Below the pieces are notes generated by a model. It was not told the origin of the DNA, searched no databases, and saw only the letters and a program-made list of their open reading frames with translations. The position numbers and the translations under genes are program-made. From a virus, in IMG/VR virus record IMGVR_UViG_3300005613_000311, positions 1-29,547 of that record: a stretch of 29,547 nucleotides of DNA. One strand, 5' to 3'. Below are positions 15,511 through 22,562 of the stretch, piece by piece (position 1 is the first letter of the stretch; each line of letters begins with the position of its first letter).

Positions 15511-16161
15511 ATGTGTGATTGTGGATGTGGAATATGTGATAAATCACAAAAAGGTATGATGCTTAATGAAAACATAGCCCCCAAACAAATACTATCTGAG
15601 GGTTTACAGTATCATATAAACCATAAAATTCCATTAACTGAACATGTTTATCGTGCAGGTTCTTCAGCGTATTTTAACCTGTGGGCTGAAGCTCGAGCTT
15701 TATATGCTAGAAATATTTTAGAAGTAAAAAACACAGATGATCTAGAGATTTTAAATGAAACAGATTTAGGTCATTTTGGGGTATTAGAAAATGGTACTCG
15801 TGTTCCTTTAGATTTTCCTATTGAATTAACTGATAGAGAAATTAAAAATCTTTTAGTTGAAGTTAAGAAAAAATCTAAAAAGAAAACTCCAAAACTAAAT
15901 AAACCCATGCGCTCGTCTTCTGGAGGTAAAGCATATAAAGTTTATGTTAGGGACCCTAAAACAGGAAACATTAAAACTGTACGTTTTGGTTCGGGGGGTT
16001 TAAGAGCAAAGTTGGATAATCCTAAGGCTAGGAAAGCCTTTGCAGCTCGACACAAATGTGGTACTGGGGAGCCAAAAACAAGTGCGCGATATTGGTCTTG
16101 TAGAATTGGTAGATATTGGAAATTATTAGGGGGTTCAAAAAATTTTAGTGGTTTTTGGTAA
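15511..16161 (+). CDS. Phage protein with Cys-rich N-terminus and conserved basic C-terminal domain, 216 aa
   Basis: The N-terminus has a dense cysteine cluster, CDCGCGICDK (residues 2-11), which could bind a metal. Residues 25-115 look like a separate acidic domain. The C-terminal 80 residues are a basic module common in T4-like marine phages: GGKAYKVYVRDPKTGNIK, then FGSGGLRAKL, KAFAARHKCG and ARYWSCRIGRYWKLLGG. Its function has not been assigned to my knowledge. A LNENIAPKQILSEG segment (residues 18-31) carries an L-x-E site as in its neighbours. The next gene starts one base after the stop. Confidence 0.75.
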   Translation: MCDCGCGICDKSQKGMMLNENIAPKQILSEGLQYHINHKIPLTEHVYRAGSSAYFNLWAEARALYARNILEVKNTDDLEILNETDLGHFGVLENGTRVPLDFPIELTDREIKNLLVEVKKKSKKKTPKLNKPMRSSSGGKAYKVYVRDPKTGNIKTVRFGSGGLRAKLDNPKARKAFAARHKCGTGEPKTSARYWSCRIGRYWKLLGGSKNFSGFW

Positions 16162-16162
16162 T

Positions 16163-16498
16163 ATGATAAAACTTATAGACATATTGAATGAAGATTTATT
16201 AAGTGATACTTATCAACTTAAAGGGGTATTAATAGTAAACCCTAAATTCAATTCATATACTAACATATCTTCAGATATTAGAGCCATTAAAGGTATTACT
16301 ATTTTAAGTGAAAGATATTATCCTAAAAGTGAAAAACTTTCATACCCAAAATACATTTTATCTATTAAAATTGATCCTTCCCCATTTGTAAAAGATGGGG
16401 GTTTTAATAAAGATTCAATTGATTATATAATTAAAGAAATTAAAAGTATTAAAGGGGTTATGAATTTTATTACTAATAGAAAAGTTACAAAAATTTGA
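16163..16498 (+). CDS. Small phage protein, ferredoxin-like fold possible, 111 aa
   Basis: The start at ATG 16163 is chosen because it follows the previous stop by one base. An ATG at 16148 would overlap that gene. The N-terminus MIKLIDILNED closely resembles the T4 Alt capsid-targeting peptide in shape. The rest alternates strands and helices (KGVLIVNPKF, SSDIRAIKGITIL, YILSIKIDPSPF, DYIIKEIKSIKGV), which fits a beta-alpha-beta-beta-alpha-beta fold. The stop overlaps the TTG start of the cupin gene (TTGA). Function is unknown. Confidence 0.72.
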   Translation: MIKLIDILNEDLLSDTYQLKGVLIVNPKFNSYTNISSDIRAIKGITILSERYYPKSEKLSYPKYILSIKIDPSPFVKDGGFNKDSIDYIIKEIKSIKGVMNFITNRKVTKI

Positions 16499-16755
16499 GC
16501 AAACCTTACATTGATAAAAAAATAAATTCTTCTATTATTAGAGAATTTTCAGATGATATAGATCCCATTGAATTACTTTGGCATCGAGATGAACATAACC
16601 GTGAAGTTGAAATATTAGAGGGACAAAATTGGAAATTTCAATTAGATAATCAACTTCCTGTAGAACTAAAAAAGGGAGATCATATATTTATACCAGCCAA
16701 AGAATGGCATAGAGTAATAAAAGGAAACACAACACTTAAGATCAAAATAAATTAA
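16495..16755 (+). CDS. Small cupin-domain protein, 86 aa
   Basis: A single cupin barrel fills the protein. H30 and H34 lie in LLWHRDEHNREVEILEG, and GDHIFIPAKEWHRV supplies H72, the usual pair of cupin motifs with metal-binding His. Stand-alone small cupins are common in marine T4-like phages, and their substrates are unknown. It starts with TTG, overlapping the stop of the previous gene by the TTGA junction; no in-frame ATG is available. Enzymatic or sugar-binding roles cannot be told apart from sequence. Confidence 0.82.
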   Translation: MSKPYIDKKINSSIIREFSDDIDPIELLWHRDEHNREVEILEGQNWKFQLDNQLPVELKKGDHIFIPAKEWHRVIKGNTTLKIKIN

Positions 16756-16758
16756 ATT

Positions 16759-19212
16759 ATGGGCTATTCTATAACTAAAGAAACATTACGCTTTCAAAAA
16801 CTTGCAGGTATTTCTACTTCTTCTCAGGATCTAATTTTAGAAGATCTTTTAGCAGAAACCTATATTGAATTATATTGTTTAGAAAATAATTTATTAAAAG
16901 AAAATCTAAATGAAGGGTTACTACGTAGATTAAGAGATGCTGCTAAAAAGTTTAGAGTAAATCCTATGGTTCCAATTGCGGCTTCACTTTTGTCACGTCT
17001 TAAACAAATGCTTACTCCTGAAGGATATGAAAAAATAATAAAAATAATTGAAGAATATAAAGGAAGTAAAAATCTAGAGGATGTAAAAAAATATATTGAT
17101 AGTAAACTTAACCCTAAATCAGTTAATGAAGCATTCCCTTTTGATTTATTTAGAAACAAAAAAACAGGAGAACCTAATATCTTAGCAAGGATAACAATAA
17201 TTTTGGTATGGTTGTCAATAACTTCTGCCTCTATTTTTAATGTGGCTAAAACAAATGCTGATAATGTCCCCCCAATTGATTCTGAATCAATAGAAACAGT
17301 AATGGATAATGTTGATTTTGATGATGGGAAAACCATCCCACTCTTTCCTGATCCTGATGAAGATGAGGGAGACTCAGATGAAGATACAAAAGATAATTCT
17401 GTAATTTCTACAGATAGTAATATAACAGTAGGATATAATACAGGAGATTATGAAATTAATGATGTTGAGAGAACTGTTAAATCAATAGGGGATGAAATAC
17501 TAAACAAACTTGATGGGAAAGTATTTGATCCTGATAGCAGAATTCCTATTACAGGTAAAATCTCAAACACCCCAGGAGATCAAGATGACAACCCTACAGG
17601 TCCTGATAAAACCGGATTAGCTGATCTAAGATTAGAAGCAGGATTAGACCTGGTAGACAAATTAGTTGATTATTTAACTTCTGAGTATCCTGATCAGTTT
17701 CCTGATAAAGAAGCCCTTAAAAGTGCTTTTGTAGATGGGGGAACCAATATTAATGATACAGGCCCCGAAGTTCCTAAAAATTCTTCTGAGGCTAAAGAAA
17801 ATCAGGTTACAGAATTTGATATTAGTGATGTAAAAGGTAAAGATATTCCTCCTGACTCTCCCGATTTTCCTGATCCTTTAACCTTTTTTAGAAGAGATAA
17901 ATACTTACAGCCCGATGGGAACAAATATTATATTATACTAGGATATTTTTTACCATTAATTACAAATAACAAACAACCTTCAAGAGAATTTATAGAAGTT
18001 CTTAATATAAAAGAAGGAGATGTTATTAATGATAAATTTATTAATGATAAACTTAATGATGATAACGTAACAAAAAACAAAAAGGTAACACAAATATTAA
18101 GTTGGGCACAAAAAGTTAAAAAAAATCCTAAATCTATTGGAAAGTTTTTTAATAGTTTAGATTCAAAAATTGATATTCCTTGGAAAAAGCGTGTACTCCT
18201 TAAACCAGGTAAAAGAGGTAAAGCTGCATTTACTGGAGGTATCTCTGCACCTAGCATCCCTACACCTAGCATTGGAAATATAGCAGAAACAAAATTATTT
18301 AAAATTTATGAAAATTTACTTTTAGAAGCAACAGTATCAGCATGGAAAGACCTCCCAGACTATGATGAATCTGCTGCTAAAAATAATTTGGGGGAATTAG
18401 TTTATATATATGTTTTTACTTGGGATCTTGAGGATAATGGAGCAATAGAATATGTAACTGGAATACAAGAAGATGGTACTATAAATAAAAATAATCCGTA
18501 TAGAGCAAGTGTAAATAGATTTAAAAACAAATATCCTATATTATGGAAAAAGGTAACAAATGATCTAACATACCTTGATTCCCAACCTGAAAAAGATAAA
18601 CCTACTACAGATCCTAAAAAATCACAAACAGTTACTATAGATACTAAATCTACAAAAAATACTCCGGAAACTGATAAAACAATCAAAGCTATTAATAATA
18701 ATAAAGCTTTAAAAGCAGCATTAAAAAATATAAATACGGTTGATGAGTTTAAAGAATTAATCTTAATTTACATAGAAAATCTTCCTTATTTTAATAATAA
18801 AGATGCAACGTTAAAAACTATTTTAAGAAAAATAAAAAGTCGAATTCAACCTCGAGATGAAAAAGGTAGATTTACTAAAATTGTAGAAAAAATAATTCAA
18901 CAAGAAATAATGTTATTAGAAGCTTCTAAATTACCTGATATTACCAGATCAGAAAAAATTATAAAAACCTATAATGCATTAAAATCTATTTTTCCTCAAA
19001 TAAACACTGAAGAAGAAGTAATACAATTAATAATAAGATCTGTTATACCTTACTTAAACCCTAATTTAAAAGGAAATGCTTCTTATTTAAAAAAAGCTAT
19101 TGAAAAAGCTCAAGCTGAATTAGGTAATAAAACTAATTTAAAAGAAATTTTTATAAAAGCTCTTAAAGAATATAAAAAAGAAAAGGAAACACAACACTCA
19201 AGATTAAAATAA
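16759..19212 (+). CDS. Large membrane-anchored phage protein, possible OmpA-like domain, 817 aa
   Basis: The N-terminal 140 residues are helical and include RFQKLAGIST and DLILEDLLAE, resembling cleavable head-targeting segments. One strong membrane segment lies at about 141-161. An acidic disordered stretch (about 190-215, Asp/Glu/Pro-rich) follows. Residues 220-306 may be a divergent OmpA/MotB-type peptidoglycan-binding domain: VGYNTGDYEIND, an Asp-rich loop after PITGKIS, and GLADLRLEAGLDLVDKL. The rest is Lys-rich with a Pro/Ser linker (ISAPSIPTPSIG, about 494-505) and helical repeats. It is the last gene before a terminator. It could be an ejected protein spanning the host inner membrane, or a lysis-related protein. 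Neither is shown. Confidence 0.62.
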   Translation: MGYSITKETLRFQKLAGISTSSQDLILEDLLAETYIELYCLENNLLKENLNEGLLRRLRDAAKKFRVNPMVPIAASLLSRLKQMLTPEGYEKIIKIIEEYKGSKNLEDVKKYIDSKLNPKSVNEAFPFDLFRNKKTGEPNILARITIILVWLSITSASIFNVAKTNADNVPPIDSESIETVMDNVDFDDGKTIPLFPDPDEDEGDSDEDTKDNSVISTDSNITVGYNTGDYEINDVERTVKSIGDEILNKLDGKVFDPDSRIPITGKISNTPGDQDDNPTGPDKTGLADLRLEAGLDLVDKLVDYLTSEYPDQFPDKEALKSAFVDGGTNINDTGPEVPKNSSEAKENQVTEFDISDVKGKDIPPDSPDFPDPLTFFRRDKYLQPDGNKYYIILGYFLPLITNNKQPSREFIEVLNIKEGDVINDKFINDKLNDDNVTKNKKVTQILSWAQKVKKNPKSIGKFFNSLDSKIDIPWKKRVLLKPGKRGKAAFTGGISAPSIPTPSIGNIAETKLFKIYENLLLEATVSAWKDLPDYDESAAKNNLGELVYIYVFTWDLEDNGAIEYVTGIQEDGTINKNNPYRASVNRFKNKYPILWKKVTNDLTYLDSQPEKDKPTTDPKKSQTVTIDTKSTKNTPETDKTIKAINNNKALKAALKNINTVDEFKELILIYIENLPYFNNKDATLKTILRKIKSRIQPRDEKGRFTKIVEKIIQQEIMLLEASKLPDITRSEKIIKTYNALKSIFPQINTEEEVIQLIIRSVIPYLNPNLKGNASYLKKAIEKAQAELGNKTNLKEIFIKALKEYKKEKETQHSRLK

Positions 19213-19271
19213 AACAATAAAATATTACATATAGCCTGATTCATAGCCAGGCGCATTAAATAAGCTTAAGG
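19213..19271 (+). other. Untranslated stretch with a hairpin, before terminator
   Basis: This 59-base gap contains the hairpin GCCTG/CAGGC (19234-19238, 19248-19252) with a 9-base loop, and the palindrome TAAGCTTA. It may be part of the 3' untranslated end of the 817-residue protein gene or a short 3'-end RNA. No gene is seen. Confidence 0.4.
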
Positions 19272-19310
19272 AAGCTGTGGCTCCAAATTTGGAGTTCACA
19301 GCTTTTTTTT
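19272..19310 (+). terminator. Rho-independent terminator
   Basis: The long stem AAGCTGTG (19272-19279) with CACAGCTT (19297-19304) continues into the palindrome CTCCAAATTTGGAG (19281-19294). It is followed by an unbroken T-run to 19310. It ends the operon of the 817-residue protein. Confidence 0.93.
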
Positions 19311-19325
19311 GTAACTTTAAACCAT
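19311..19325 (+). promoter_or_regulatory. GTAACTTYAAACCAT element, copy 2
   Basis: It follows the terminator T-run and precedes the oxidoreductase start by 16 bases, with AAATATAAAT between. It matches 928-942 except for one base. It is a likely promoter position, because transcription must restart here. Confidence 0.42.
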
Positions 19326-19341
19326 AAATATAAATCAATCT

Positions 19342-20643
19342 ATGAGATATAAAAACAAAATTGCAATTGTAGGAGCAGGAGTTGCAGGTGTAAATGCGGC
19401 TACAAAATTAGTAGATAATGGTTACCCTGGAGAACTTATCACAATAATCGATATGGGTAAAGACCCATACAATAGAAAACCTGAAGAAGTAATGACAGGT
19501 TTCCTAGGTGCAGGTGGTTGGAGTGATGGTAAATTAACCTATCATACTGCTATTGGGGGACATATGTCCAAGTATTGTGGTGAGGAAAAGGCAATGGAGT
19601 TAATGGATCAAGTTATCACCAATTTCAAACGTTTCCATCCTAAACCTGAAGAAGTACAATGTTCAAACCCACAAGCAGAACCAGATTTTATTAAACCATA
19701 TTTTGGTTTACGATTATTTCCTGTATGGCATGTTGGTACAGATTATCTACACGAGATTGGTAAAAATTGGTATGATTATTTAGTTGATAAGGGTGTTAAT
19801 TTTATTTGGGAAACTAAAGTAACAGATATTGATTTTGAATATCAAACTGTATATTGTGGTACAGATTTTCATTTCTACAAATATGACAAACTTATATTTG
19901 GGGTGGGTAAATCAGGTATTGACTTTGGTAAAAGATTAGCAGAAGAATATAATCTACCTACTGAAGCAAAATCAGTACAAATCGGAGCCCGTTTCGAAGC
20001 ACCACAACACCATTTCCAAAAACTAATCGATATTTCATATGACTTTAAATTATATCGTAAGTTTAAAGATAAAGGTGTTTCATTAAGAAGTTTTTGTACA
20101 AATAATAACGCTGCTTATGTAGCTGTAGAAGAAACATATGGAGATCATTCATACAATGGACATGCTAAAAAAGATGAAGCATATCGAAATAACATGACTA
20201 ATTTTGGTATTCTGATGGAAATTCAAGGAATTGAAAACCCATTTGAATGGTCACGTAATGTCGTTTCTAAATTGCAACATAACGGAACTGGTCTATATTA
20301 TAGTCCATCTCGTAAACCCTCTACTACTTCAGAAGGTAACAAAATAACATCCCACCAAATTGATAATTTAGATTTAGTTAAAGAAGTAATGGGTGGTTAT
20401 TTTCAGTATATAGAAGATTTTATTGAGGATATGAAGAAGGTATTCCCAACACTTAAAGATGATTATGGAATCTATATTCCGGAAGTAAAATATCTAAGCC
20501 CTGAACCACTTGTAAACTATAATAATTTATCATTAGTTGATTATCCCAATGTACATTTTGTAGGCGATGCTTTATCAGCTCGTGGTATAACTGTTAGTGG
20601 TGCTCAAGGTACTTATGTTGCTGAAGATATTTTGAATTCATAA
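19342..20643 (+). CDS. FAD-dependent dehydrogenase (COG2509-like), 433 aa
   Basis: The N-terminus has the dinucleotide-binding GAGVAG at 11-16 after IAIV. GAGGWSDGKLTYH then matches the GGxxSDGKL signature of the COG2509-type uncharacterised FAD-dependent dehydrogenases. Near the C-terminus, VHFVGDALSARGITVSGAQG is the second FAD-contact segment, with Gly-Asp binding the cofactor. Length is typical of the family and no parts are missing. Its substrate is unknown. It stands behind its own terminator and promoter-like region and leads a short metabolic cluster with the small protein at 20675 and the kinase at 20948. It is an auxiliary metabolic gene, unusual for a T4-like structural region. Confidence 0.85.
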   Translation: MRYKNKIAIVGAGVAGVNAATKLVDNGYPGELITIIDMGKDPYNRKPEEVMTGFLGAGGWSDGKLTYHTAIGGHMSKYCGEEKAMELMDQVITNFKRFHPKPEEVQCSNPQAEPDFIKPYFGLRLFPVWHVGTDYLHEIGKNWYDYLVDKGVNFIWETKVTDIDFEYQTVYCGTDFHFYKYDKLIFGVGKSGIDFGKRLAEEYNLPTEAKSVQIGARFEAPQHHFQKLIDISYDFKLYRKFKDKGVSLRSFCTNNNAAYVAVEETYGDHSYNGHAKKDEAYRNNMTNFGILMEIQGIENPFEWSRNVVSKLQHNGTGLYYSPSRKPSTTSEGNKITSHQIDNLDLVKEVMGGYFQYIEDFIEDMKKVFPTLKDDYGIYIPEVKYLSPEPLVNYNNLSLVDYPNVHFVGDALSARGITVSGAQGTYVAEDILNS

Positions 20644-20674
20644 ATTTTCTTATTATTTTTAAAATAAATTTGTT

Positions 20675-20944
20675 ATGGGAAATAAAATTTGGGAAGTAAA
20701 AACTATTAAAGTTAATAATGCATATTATCACTTATGTCGAGATTCAGAAGATGGAGATTGGAAATTACATAAATGGGATGGTCCCGCAATTGAACCATTG
20801 AAAGGTAGTAGTGAAAGGAAAAAATATTATCTTTATGGTATGGAATACACTAAAGATGAATTTGATTCTGCTGTGAGAGATAGAGAAGGAATTCCATTCC
20901 ACAAAACAGCAGCAGGTATTAAAAGTATGCGAAACGGAGCTTAA
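20675..20944 (+). CDS. Small phage protein of unknown function, 89 aa
   Basis: I cannot name this protein. It is rich in Trp, Tyr and Lys, with YYHLCRDSEDGDWKLHKWDG, then KKYYLYGMEYTKDEF. The spacing of aromatic and Gly residues suggests short beta strands, perhaps a MORN-like or jellyroll-like fold. It starts 31 bases after the oxidoreductase and ends 3 bases before the kinase, so it probably belongs to the same transcript. There is no signal or membrane segment. Confidence 0.72.
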   Translation: MGNKIWEVKTIKVNNAYYHLCRDSEDGDWKLHKWDGPAIEPLKGSSERKKYYLYGMEYTKDEFDSAVRDREGIPFHKTAAGIKSMRNGA

Positions 20945-20947
20945 ACT

Positions 20948-21478
20948 ATGAAGATAGGATTTTGTGGAACAGTTTCAGTTGGTAAAACTACTTTAGTTAA
21001 AGCTTTAACCAAGCTACCAGAGTTTAAAGACTATACATTTAGAACTGAACGTTCTAAATATTTGATGGAACAAGGTATTCCATTAAACACTGATTCAACA
21101 TTAAAAGGTCAATGTGTATTTTTAGCTGAACGTTCTTTAGAATTAATGCAAAAAAATATTATTACAGATCGAACTGTAATTGATGTGATAGCGTTTGCTA
21201 ATGCTTCAAAGTCTATGGATTTTTATGAAAAAGAAGATTTTGAACTTGTAGCATCTAAATTAATAGAAGATTATGATTATATATTTTATGTTTCTCCTAA
21301 GGGAGTAAAAATAGAAGATAATGGAGTTCGTGAAACGGATGCAGAGTATAGGGATTTGATTGATTTTATAATTCTTAATACTATTAATAGATATAGCCAC
21401 AGGATTAAAAATTACCATGAAATTCATGGTACTACAGAAAAACGTATTGAACAAATTAAAAGAACATTGTCTTTATAA
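20948..21478 (+). CDS. AAA_28/NadR-like P-loop nucleoside kinase, 176 aa
   Basis: The Walker A motif is GTVSVGKTTL (residues 7-16) right at the N-terminus. TERSKYLMEQG, an ITDRTVIDVIAF segment (DR acceptor motif) and YIFYVSPKGVKIEDNGVR with its lid Arg follow. This is the layout of the AAA_28 family, which includes the ribosylnicotinamide-kinase domain of NadR and related nucleotide kinases. The substrate could be nicotinamide riboside, a deoxynucleoside or another small molecule. It ends the oxidoreductase cluster, just before the TATTTATAA element that opens the packaging operon. Confidence 0.82.
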   Translation: MKIGFCGTVSVGKTTLVKALTKLPEFKDYTFRTERSKYLMEQGIPLNTDSTLKGQCVFLAERSLELMQKNIITDRTVIDVIAFANASKSMDFYEKEDFELVASKLIEDYDYIFYVSPKGVKIEDNGVRETDAEYRDLIDFIILNTINRYSHRIKNYHEIHGTTEKRIEQIKRTLSL

Positions 21479-21487
21479 TATTTATAA
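21479..21487 (+). promoter_or_regulatory. TATTTATAA element before packaging operon
   Basis: TAATATTTATAACCAAAATG runs from the kinase stop into the ATG at 21493, with a 5-base gap. It is identical through CCAAAA to the elements of LRR cassettes 1 and 2, and stands at the head of the terminase operon, where a late promoter is expected. Confidence 0.62.
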
Positions 21488-21492
21488 CCAAA

Positions 21493-21954
21493 ATGAAAGA
21501 CTATTATCAAATACTTAAAGATGCCTTATCTCAAAAGTGGCCTAAGGGGTCTGGTCCTCTTAATAAGTTAGAACAACTTAAAAAAAATGGGGATGAATTA
21601 GGGATTATAAAAATGTACAACCAATATAAAAGTATTGTTAAAGATTATAGACCTCCTACACGTTTTGATGAATCAAAGAAGATGACTAAAGAATCGTTTA
21701 AAGAATATATTCGCAATGAAATTATTGAAATGCTATCCCCAGATGATGCAGAAAAAGCTGCTGGAGATATAGAAAAAGCTTTGGGGGAAAGTGAAGATAC
21801 TATTCAAGGTCCTACCACCATCACAATCCCAGAAGAAATGCATTATGCTGATTTTGCCAAAGCTGTAGCAGAAGTTCTTATTAATGAGTATGGACAACAT
21901 AATTTTGAACCCTTTATGGAAATACTCCATAAAGAACTTGGGATGCAAATATAA
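21493..21954 (+). CDS. Phage protein upstream of terminase, 153 aa
   Basis: I do not recognise this protein. It is helical and acidic, with two parts: residues 1-60 (YYQILKDALSQKWPKGSGPL) and 65-153 (KESFKEYIRNEIIEMLSPDD, then a C-terminal MHYADFAKAVAEVLINEYG). The position one gene before the large terminase region raises the small terminase subunit as an option. The usual helical oligomer pattern of T4 gp16 is not clear, so this is left open. Its promoter-like element ends 5 bases before the start. Confidence 0.72.
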   Translation: MKDYYQILKDALSQKWPKGSGPLNKLEQLKKNGDELGIIKMYNQYKSIVKDYRPPTRFDESKKMTKESFKEYIRNEIIEMLSPDDAEKAAGDIEKALGESEDTIQGPTTITIPEEMHYADFAKAVAEVLINEYGQHNFEPFMEILHKELGMQI

Positions 21955-21959
21955 ATGTT

Positions 21960-22562
21960 TTGAAAACACCATTTAAAGATATTTTAATAGAAGCTAGTAT
22001 AGTATTAATATTAGTTTTGTTGTTGTTTCATATGGTTCCAAGGCTGTTTCCATCACCCTCAGAACCTCAAGTTATTACTAAAACTGAAACTGTATATGAT
22101 ACTATTAAAATTGAAAAGATCGTATATCAACCTCAATGGTATGATAGGATTATAACAAATATTGATACTATTATAGAAACAGACACAGTTTTTAGAGATA
22201 TTGATACTCTAGAAGTATTAAAAGATTATTATGCTAAATATGTTTATCAAGATACTATTAAATTAGATACTTTAGGATATTTAGTTATATTAGATACTAT
22301 TACAGAAAATAAGATATTTTCTAGGGAAACATCTTCTAATGTTCTTATCCCCATAACCACTATAACCAACACTGAAATATTAAATGAACGTGAATTTTAT
22401 GCAGGTATATCGGCAGCAGTAGTTCCAACTCAATTAAATTCTGTGGGTGCAGAATTTTTGTATAGAAGTAAAAACTATCATGCTTATGGGATAGGGTTAG
22501 GGATAAACCAAAATCTAGAACCTATATTATCTGCTCGTTTATATTGGAGAATTAATAAGTGA
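21960..22562 (+). CDS. Membrane-anchored protein, Bacteroidota-phage type, 200 aa
   Basis: The protein has an N-terminal anchor (about 11-27, EASIVLILVLLLFHMVP) and a long Thr/Asp/Ile-rich periplasmic stalk with repeated TxxDTIxxDT patterns. The C-terminal 60 residues alternate in the way of beta strands, ending in an aromatic (SARLYWRI). I recall proteins of this build (anchor, DYYxKxYxxDT stalk, beta tail) from Bacteroides and Flavobacteria phages, where no function is fixed. A spanin-like role is possible. The start is TTG at 21960, five bases after the previous stop. No in-frame ATG fits. The stop overlaps the GTG of the terminase gene. Confidence 0.72.
   Translation: MKTPFKDILIEASIVLILVLLLFHMVPRLFPSPSEPQVITKTETVYDTIKIEKIVYQPQWYDRIITNIDTIIETDTVFRDIDTLEVLKDYYAKYVYQDTIKLDTLGYLVILDTITENKIFSRETSSNVLIPITTITNTEILNEREFYAGISAAVVPTQLNSVGAEFLYRSKNYHAYGIGLGINQNLEPILSARLYWRINK

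Noticed and set aside
14689-18686. Several - strand open frames of 90-160 codons
   Set aside because: All mirror + strand genes with good context and show low-complexity reversed composition.
19232-19256. Degenerate tRNA-Met (CAT in a 7-base loop)
   Set aside because: The anticodon stem has an A-C mismatch, and there is no D arm, T arm or acceptor pairing around it.
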